Source: Haematococcus lacustris
Lineage: Eukaryota > Chlorophyta > Chlorophyceae > Chlamydomonadales > Haematococcaceae
Length of the DNA: 64,000 nucleotides
NCBI GenBank assembly: GCA_030144725.1
Contig: JASKMD010000002.1
Span: forward strand, 3,365,086-3,429,085
Direction of reading: 5' to 3'
Shown piece by piece: positions 57,346 through 64,000 of this stretch (its first letter is position 1; the number at the start of each line of letters is the position of its first letter). The translations under genes and the position numbers were made by a program. The notes under the pieces are model-generated. The model searched no databases, was not told the origin of the DNA, and saw only the letters and a program-made list of their open reading frames with translations.

Positions 57346-58116
57346 CTTGTCCCTCACTAGGGCCTCCGTTTGAGCCGGACCAGTAGTAGCCACTAGCAGC
57401 ATATACTAGTGACCAATACTGGCCCGACTCAGAGTGGAGTTAATGGGCTGTGTGGAGTAAACCCAATGCACATGGACATGGTGCATGAGTGCCTACCACC
57501 TACACTATTGCCTGACCCCTGAGGGCTATTGTGTAGAATTGGCATGACAAAACATGCGCTAATTGAAAGCTGATGACAGCTCAAGAAGGGGGCACACACT
57601 ACTGTGCCACGATAGGCTGCTGCTGCTCCTGTTCCTTGGGAGGCTTGTCTTATAGCCCAGGCCAGGGTACTCCTTGCCCTTGGCTGGGAGAGCTCCCTGG
57701 TCTGGCCACCAGCACAGCTCCAGCGGCCGCCACCTGCTCTCCCCAATGCGCTGCATGTTCAGCGCTGCATTGCAGTCCCTGTCCAGCCACCTGCCTGGCT
57801 GTGGTGCTGGCTTGGCCTCGGCAGCCTTGGTGGGCTGGGTGGGCTCAGCTGCCTGCTCAGCCTTGGTGCGCTTGCTGCGCTTGGCTGGCGGGGGAGTGCT
57901 GAGCCCAGGCTCCGAGGCTGCTGGCTGTGTGGCCTCCTGGCTGCTGGCACGAACCTTTCTGTTTCTTTCCCGGGTCCTTGTTGTGCTTGGTGGTGCTCTT
58001 CCGCTTGTCCTTAGCCATCACGCGATGCGCATTGAGACGGACGGTGGCCTTTTCAAGCAACTTGGGTTTCCCGTGAAAATACACAATTGTGTGACTCTGC
58101 AGAGCTACAGCAGCTG
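57346..58116 (-). mobile_element. Fanzor-like element, strongly internally deleted (copy 3)
   Basis: A 0.77-kb derivative with both ends of copy 1. The 3' end has the hairpin and UTR. The coding part has GRWLDRDCNAALNMQRIGES and the PSTPPPAKRSKRTKAEQAA linker. The basic first exon (ATG 58017; MAKDKRKSTTKHNKDPGKKQ) is joined directly to the linker. The 5' palindrome is at 58081-58092. A deletion after GLGYK shifts the C-terminal frame. It sits head to head with the longer Fanzor remnant at 58271. Confidence 0.75.
57369..57433 (-). ncRNA. Conserved 3'-terminal hairpin (copy 3)
   Basis: Same fold as copies 1 and 2, with one extra substitution at the base of the outer stem (ACTCAGA instead of ACTCAAA on the plus strand). 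Confidence 0.5.
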
Positions 58117-58270
58117 AGCTGCAGTCATCATCACCACTGTGTCAGCAGCTTCACTAGCCTGCTGTGCCTGCCCCAACACAGTTCGCAGCCCGCAGGAAAT
58201 TACGCAAGAATGCAGCAGCCTTACCAGCACCAAGCGCCACAACATCGTAGTGCTTTGCTGTACCGTGTGA

Positions 58271-60435
58271 AAGGTCATCAAGACAGCCCTGCGTGGCCTT
58301 GTGGAGGCAGCCCGGCCTGATCTCAGCCCAGCTGAAGTAGACATAGTTGTGGCAGAGGTCAACAAGCGTATGACCATGGGCAGCAAGCAATGCGTCCTGG
58401 CAGCAGTCAAATGTCTAGCTGTGTTGCTCCAGTCATTCCTAGGTCAGCCCACTCCAGGCTTCCCAGCAGCAGGTCCAGCCCCAGGCCCCCCTCCCCCACC
58501 TGACCCAGCCTACCCTCCTTATGCTCACCCCCGCCTTGCCACACGCACCTCACCCCGCTCTGCAGCCCCAGCCCAGCTGCCTCCCCAGTGCAGCTGGGCA
58601 TCTAGGACCCACAGCTATTGGTACAGATCAGGCATGGGGTTAGGGGGTTAGGGTTAGGGCAGACACCCTATGACACCTGCCTGCGCCCCTTCACCATGCT
58701 CCCCATGGTGGGGGTGCGGGCCCGCCACTTCGTCATTGATGACAGGGTGTTGCTTGGGCTGCTGACTGACCTCGGCATGACCAACCTGACACAGCTACAG
58801 TTTCTTGCTGACAGCCTGCCCCATTGGCAGAAGTTTATCCAGTACAATCAGCCGGTTGGGAGTTTGTGCGTAGGGTAGAGACAGACGGGGTCAGCATCTC
58901 AGTGCACTTTGTCCGCAGCCAGGCAGTCACGGAGCCCGTGGAGCTGCCCTTCATAGGGCGTAAGCTTACAGCCACCAGCGACTACGACCCAGCCACCCAC
59001 ATAGCAGTTGGGGTGGACCCAGGTGTCGCCCAGGCCATCACGGCATGCACAGCGGCACCGAATCACAGGTCAGGTGCTTAGGCAGTGGGAGTGGGAGCTG
59101 AGCAAGGGGCAGCTGAAGCATGAGAGCCGGCTTACCAAAGCCAAGCAGGACACAGCCCGCTGGTCAGCTGCCATCCAGCCACAGCTGCAGCAGCTGGCAG
59201 CCGCTACCCCAGCTGGCACCACCCTGGACAGCCTGCAGGCCCACATCCTGGCCCTCAAAGCCACCTGGGACGCACTATGGGAGGAATACCTCAGGCCACG
59301 CTGGCGCAGGCAGCATTTGGGGCTGCACCATGCCCAAGATCGCGTCATTGAGGCCTTTTGCAAGAAGGTATGACCCTAAACCCTGACCCTGACCCTGACC
59401 CTGACCTTGACCCTGACCCTGACCCTGACCCTGACCCTGACCCTGACCCTGACCCTGACCCTGACCCTGACCCTGACCCTGACCCTGACCCTGACCCTGA
59501 CCCTGACCCTGACCCTGACCCTGACCCTGACCCTGACCCTGACCCTGACCCTGACCCTGACCCTGACCCTGACCCTGACCCTGACCCTGACCCTGACCCT
59601 GACCCTGACCCTGACCTGCAGGTGGTGGATGGGATGAAGTGGGTGTCACGCCAGTACTACCAGCAGGACAGGGGAGTGGCTGTGTTCTTGGGAGCGGGCA
59701 ACTTCAGCCAGGGTGGGTGGAAGGCGGGGGCGGTGCGGGTGGGGTTTCGCAAGGTGGTGGAGCAGCCCAGCAGGCCCATTACGGATCCCAGGCCTGACAG
59801 GCTGGTGATCGTGGATGAGTTCCGCACCAGCCGTGTCAGCTCCTCAGTGCATGCCCCCCAACCTTGTGAGCTGCACCTGCCACCTGACCAGCCCAGGCCT
59901 GCAGACTGGGTACCCCCAGCAGGCCAGGTCAACCCGCGGCTGGTGCGCCCAGCCTGGAGCCTGCGGCATGCGAAGTATGTGCGGGGCCTGTCGTGGTGCC
60001 ACCAGGTGCTGCCCAACCCTCAGCCCCCTGCCCAGCCCCCCCCCTCCCCCTGCCCAGGACCCCCCTGCCCCTGCCCAGGCTCCCCCTCCCTCAGCCCAGG
60101 CCCCCCCCGCCCAGGCCCCACCCCCACCCCCTGCCCAGGACCAGCCCCTCCCTGCAGCACCTGGCCCAGCACCACGACCCCAGGCCCCCCCAGGGGGCAG
60201 GTGGCTGGACCGGGACACCAACGGGTGCCTGAACTTGCAGCGCATTGGGGAGAGCAAGCAACGCCCCATAGAGCTGTGCCAATGGGATGACCTTGAGGCT
60301 CTGCCAGCCATTGGCGAGGAGTACCAGCAGGGCTACAAGCGGGTCAATGACCGGCTGCCCAAGGGCAGGCAGTGGTTGCACCGGGCTGCAGAGTACCGGC
60401 GGGGCATTGATGGCCGGGCCCGCAACAATGCATAG
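58271..60435 (+). pseudogene. Fanzor/TnpB-like RNA-guided nuclease, longest copy, frame-disrupted
   Basis: A second subfamily, plus strand. The N-terminal exon 58271-58441 has VVAEVNKRMTMGSKQCVLAA. From about 58665: ARHFVIDDRVLLGLLTDLGM, then RRVETDGVSISVHFVRSQAV and RuvC-I AVGVDPGVAQAITA (59008-59031). A helical insert follows (LSKGQLKHESRLTKAKQDTA), ending FCKK at 59368. An intron filled with CCCTGA runs to 59622. Then come VVFLGAGNFSQGG-like sequence, RuvC-II LVIVDEFRTSR (59811-59831), WVPPAGQVNPRLVRPAWS, a Pro-rich linker and RuvC-III RWLDRDTNGCLNLQRIGESK (60200-60260). Stop TAG at 60433. The frame breaks near 58855, near 59070 and in the C-rich linker 60030-60180. The usual CxxC zinc-finger pairs between RuvC-II and RuvC-III are not seen. 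It is homologous to the nucleases of OMEGA systems; as read it is not functional. Confidence 0.75.
59380..59616. repeat. (CCCTGA)n array filling the Fanzor intron
   Basis: About 39 CCCTGA units occupying nearly the whole intron 59369-59622, from GTATGACCCTAAACCCTGA to CCTGACCTGCAG. It is the same unit as the SCC2 intron at 36551-36832. Confidence 0.97.
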
Positions 60436-60466
60436 GCCCTAGTAGTTTCACACAGGCTGTCAGCCT

Positions 60467-60900
60467 TACAAAGCATTAAGCTGTTTGTTTTGATGAGGTG
60501 CCCAGTGGTCTAGTGGGAAAGAGTGCCATCGATGTGGGGGCTGCAGTCATCAAGGGTGCGACTGAGGTTGCTTCAACTAGTTTGGAGTAGCTGAGTGAGA
60601 TTACCCACAGTCAAGCATGTTGTTCCTTGTTGAATAAGTTTTGTTTGGCTGAGATTAGGTATTCTTACTTCCCCATGGACTTGCTATGTACCAATTACCA
60701 ACTTTGCTCCTGCTAATCTCTGTGAGTGTGAGGGCACGGCATGGTATGACAGCAGCGCAAACTGTATGGAGCTTGCATGCTTGTTGATGCAGCCTCAATA
60801 TCTGAGTGTTTCTTGGCCAAAAATCTAATATCCTGTCCTTGTGTGACGCTGTTGCTTGTCCTCTATAGTGTGACCATGGAAAATCAATCATTGCCACGCT
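60467..60900. repeat. Partial third copy of the paralogue B/C upstream region
   Basis: Diverged match to 54912-55070 and 55380-55590 (GAGGTGCCCAGTGGTC..., GAGATTACCCACAGTCAA, CCTGTCCTTGTGTGACGCTG) with internal deletion and no coding exons. It ends just before unit 2 of the duplication. Confidence 0.8.
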
Positions 60901-61948
60901 GGTCGCTGTATAGTGAACGGAGTAGTGAACAGCGCCCTGCTGCATCCACATCTGCACAGCATCAGGCCAGGGGGCAGGGGACAGGCCACGGGCCAGCACC
61001 AGTGCCAAGCCTTGGTCAGGTCATTGGGGCATGACGTCGCAGGGTAAGCAGTGCACATGCCCCGCTGCCGTGCCTGTGCTCCCCTTCGCCGTCCCACCGC
61101 ATGTGGTATGGCTGTCTGCAGTAGGTGCATACCGCCTATGCGCCACAGTGGTGTGCGTATATGTGGTGGGTATACGTGGTGTGTGTATTTATATATCTAG
61201 CCTTTCAAGGGTTAAGCTGTTAGTTTTGGTGAGGTGCCCAGTGGTCCGTTGGGAAAGTGCCATCAATGTGGGGTTTGTAGTCACCAAGGATGCTTATATT
61301 TGATTGTAGCGGAGCGAGATTACCCACAGTCAACATGTTGTTCCTCGTTGAATGAGTTTTGTTTGACTGCAGTAGGAGGAGCAGCAGCAGCAGATGCGGC
61401 TCTAAATGGAGTTGTGGGTCTGCTCATGTGCATGCAGATGCCCCACCTGCGTACATCATCAGTTTGACATTTTGCTAGGCTCAGCCACCATTGTGAGGCT
61501 ATGGCAGGGGGTGTGGGAGTCTGTTTTAATAGGCATCATTGTGTTCTGGCCATGTTCAGCATGCACTATGTGTGCAGCAGTGATGCTAGCAGTGACTTCC
61601 CTATGATGACAATGATGATGACCATGATGATGACGATGACGATGATGCTGACATCCTTACAACCATCCTCAAAACCTCCTATTCCTTTCTGCGAGTGTTG
61701 AAAGCACGGCATGACATGACAGACATGACATGACATGACATGACAGGGAGCTCGCATGTATGATGACACAACCTCAACATTTTGTCTTTTGTTAAAAAAC
61801 AAATGTCCTGTCCTTGTGTGACGCTGGTGCTTGTCCTCTGTAGTGTGACCATAGTAAAACCAGTCATTGTCTCGCCCGTCGCCAAGGTCGCATTAGACAG
61901 CACCCAAGCCCCAAACAACCCGCCCGCTCACCCTAAGTGCTCACCGTA

Positions 61949-63450
61949 ATGTCTCTCGACAAGATGGTCGCGCTGCTGGCCACGCTGGCCCTCGTCAGTC
62001 TGGCGCTGCAGCCCACCCCAGTAGCTGCACGTAAGTCAGGGAGCGGACTGCTCGCGCACTAGCGGTTGGTTGCGATAAGGATTGTGACGAATCTTGCGCA
62101 CTGTGTACTGCCCGCCACCCCGCACTGCGCACCACCTTGGGCTGCACTGGGTCGAGCTGTGGCAATGCGACGAGCGCCGCCACGTTTGCATGCCCCGGAT
62201 GCTTTACACACGCTTCGACATTGGTCGCCTGCCTCATGCCGCGTGCCTCGTCCCCGCATGACAATGCGCGCAATTCTGAATCGCACTGCACCAAGCGTAT
62301 GCGCAAATGCCAATCATCGCCACCGCGGGTGTGGTGACACATGCCTGCTGCTGTCGATCCCTACGCAGAGGACCTATGCAAGGGACCAGGCCATTACCAC
62401 CTGGGTAAGTGCGCAGCGGTGGCTTCCAACCAGCACCAGCATTTACTAGCAACCCACAGACCAAGCCAGCATTAGCAAGCCGCCGACAAGCTGCTAGCAC
62501 AGCATGTGGCGAGGAGCAGAGCCGCCTGCCTGCTGGCGCCCAGGCTGTTACAAGACCACAGTAACTCCCACTCAAGCGGAAGCTGCCGTCAAGCAGTGCC
62601 TGGCCGCGGTCAGCAAGCCAGCCTGTGCTGCCAAAATCAGAAAGTCCGGCTTATACATGTATGGGTAAGTTCTGCAGCTGCAGCTGCTCTGCGACTTGCA
62701 ATCTATGGCAGTGACGAGCAAGGGCTGTTCCATTCCTGTCAGCCCACCCTAAGCTCAATGCCTGGTGAGGTAGTTCCAGCGATGATGCACTGCCTTGTTA
62801 CACACTGGCTATGCTGGTAGCTAGCAAGGGCCGCACCTGGTCACTGGCTACCTGGCTCACCTGCTGCTCCCTTCAGGTGTGCCACTTACATCACCTACTC
62901 CTTCCTCGATGAGGTCGGTGCTGTTAACGGCTGCTGCTCATTGTTTGCTGCCCATCGCTTGCTGCCCATCGCTTGCTGCCCATCCATTGTCGCCCATTGT
63001 TTGCTGCAGCTGTCCACCAGCATAGCCACCAGCTGCACCACCAGCTGCAGCTGCCTGTACAGCTGCCTGTGCCATTAGCCTAGGGGCAGCTGTACAAGCA
63101 GCAGTAGGGGTGTGGAGGAGCCGCCATGCCGCGACTAGGCAGAGACACTGCCCATGCACCACCCTTTCACCACCCGCTATCCCAGCAGCCAGATCACTGT
63201 TGTATACTGCTGGGCTGCCATACCGCCACTAGGCGGAGGCACCACGCATGCACCACTGTCACCCTGGCCTTCCCCACTGCCCTAAGATGCAAAAGGTAAT
63301 GTGGCCACACCTGTGTTGTAGGCCTGTGAGGAGGCATACGAGAAGGGTGAGGAGACCAACCCTGGCTGCTTTCTGAGAGCAGCCTATGGCCTGGGCAAGG
63401 CCGAGAACCGTGTCAAGCCAAACCGCGAAGAGCACTTCACTTGTAAATGA
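61949..63450 (+). CDS. Small secreted 8-cysteine protein, paralogue C (intact)
   Basis: Exons 61949-62030, 62369-62404, 62544-62664, 62877-62913 and 63322-63450 (TGA). These are the same exon lengths as paralogue A, giving 134 residues. The signal peptide is MSLDKMVALLATLALVSLAL, followed by QPTPVAA. The eight cysteines lie in DLCKGPG, GCYKTT, QCLAAV, PACAAKIRKSG, GCATYITY, ACEEAYEKG, NPGCFLRAAYGLG and HFTCK. It has no known family. A perfect 18-bp palindrome starts 2 nt after the stop codon. The upstream region is duplicated at 54.6 and 60.5 kb. Confidence 0.8.
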
Positions 63451-63451
63451 G

Positions 63452-63469
63452 CCCGTGCAGCTGCACGGG
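63452..63469. terminator. 18-bp perfect palindrome after the stop codon of paralogue C
   Basis: CCCGTGCAGCTGCACGGG is self-complementary and lies directly behind the stop. Paralogue B has one mismatch (CCTGTGCAGCTGCACGGG). Possibly a 3' UTR hairpin. Confidence 0.4.
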
Positions 63470-63655
63470 TGGGATCTGCTTTGCTTACACCCTGCGCTGG
63501 CCAGGGGGGCTGCACGAGCTGGCTGGATATTGAGAAGGGATTCGGGTGCGGGTGTGGGCAGCTGTGCCTGCTGGGCTTGCAGTCATGGTGCCGTGTGTTG
63601 TGTAGGTGGTTCAGTTGTCATGGTGTTTTGTTGATTGCTTCCCTAGTCTTTGCCA

Positions 63656-64000
63656 GCCTTCTTGCCAGATTGTCTTGCTGCATCCTTGTTCGTTGCTTAG
63701 TTTTCCAGCCAGCTTCAATGTCTTGCTAGATGTCAGCACCGCTGCCATGAGCTTGGGGGAGGGGGTTTAGTGCCGTGTTCCTTGTCGCCATCCTCGACCG
63801 AGCTTAGCTGAGTTCTGCTGGGCTGGCCTGCAGGCTGCAGCAGTTGCAAGCGATGTGTCTAGAATGTGCAGCAGTCTAGAATAGATGACGGAGGATTTGC
63901 AAGCACCCTCATGGCTGTAAGTCAGGTCCGGGCCTGCCGCCCAGCTGTCCTCATCAGCTGCATGATTGCTTGGTGCGGTCGACAACTGCGAGGATGCCGA
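63656..64000. other. Right window end, no gene seen
   Basis: Unique-looking sequence after the duplication ends. No coding segment is recognised. Confidence 0.5.

Larger units (their letters stand above)
60917..63655. repeat. Segmental duplication, unit 2 (with paralogue C)
   Basis: Counterpart of 54613-57290. Units 1 and 2 are direct repeats separated by the two head-to-head Fanzor-like copies and the partial upstream copy. Confidence 0.93.

Noticed and set aside
60490..60560. tRNA A-box-like CAGTGGTCTAGTGGG, possible tRNA or SINE head
   Set aside because: No B box follows, and the counterpart copies at 54.9 and 61.2 kb have lost the resemblance; it is explained by the duplicated upstream region.

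Overview
This window is nuclear DNA of a chlamydomonadalean green alga. It is GC-rich, its genes have many short exons with GT-AG introns, the introns are stuffed with 5-6 nt microsatellites, TGTAA occurs as a likely polyadenylation signal, and it carries an intraflagellar-transport gene and a chloroplast-type sulfate transporter ATPase. The dispersed Fanzor-like families resemble sequences I associate with Haematococcus lacustris. That species call is an inference. Exon models were built by reading splice sites and checking codon phase by hand.

Layout. 1-697 is a 48-bp tandem repeat. 949-3431 (+) is the 3' part of a sulfate ABC-transporter ATPase (SABC/CysA). 3551-7895 is a nested LINE cluster: an almost intact LINE (3674-7555, minus) sits inside the 3' end of an older copy with a 14-bp target-site duplication, and a third 3' fragment lies beside it. 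8408-13040 (-) is an OTU deubiquitinase and 13169-18384 (+) a DTW-domain tRNA acp-transferase; they are divergent across 128 bp. 21.1-28.7 kb (+) is a CBP60-like regulator. 30424-33293 (+) is IFT70, cut by a repeat array and a 500-N gap. About 36.5-42.8 kb (+) is the C-terminal part of the cohesin loader SCC2/NIPBL, with several frame breaks and an antisense relic of a glutamate-1-semialdehyde aminotransferase exon in one intron. 47182-49703 (-) is an NPSN-type SNARE.

The right third (43.9-63.7 kb) is accessory. It holds a family of small secreted 8-cysteine proteins (two intact genes, one frame-disrupted paralogue, one last-exon fragment), a roughly 2.7-kb segmental duplication, and at least five remnants of Fanzor/TnpB-like RNA-guided nuclease elements. 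The longest remnant (58.3-60.4 kb) keeps all three RuvC motifs but is frame-disrupted. Three others share a conserved 3' end with a 65-nt hairpin whose imperfect pairs are G.U only when read on the element's sense strand. Two of these also share a 5' exon encoding a short basic NLS-like peptide and a terminal palindrome, so they look like internally deleted derivatives. I consider this Fanzor family with its structured 3' end the most interesting item here.

The housekeeping genes have no evident pathway in common. Frame breaks cluster at C-runs and low-complexity tracts, so consensus sequencing error must be weighed against true decay.
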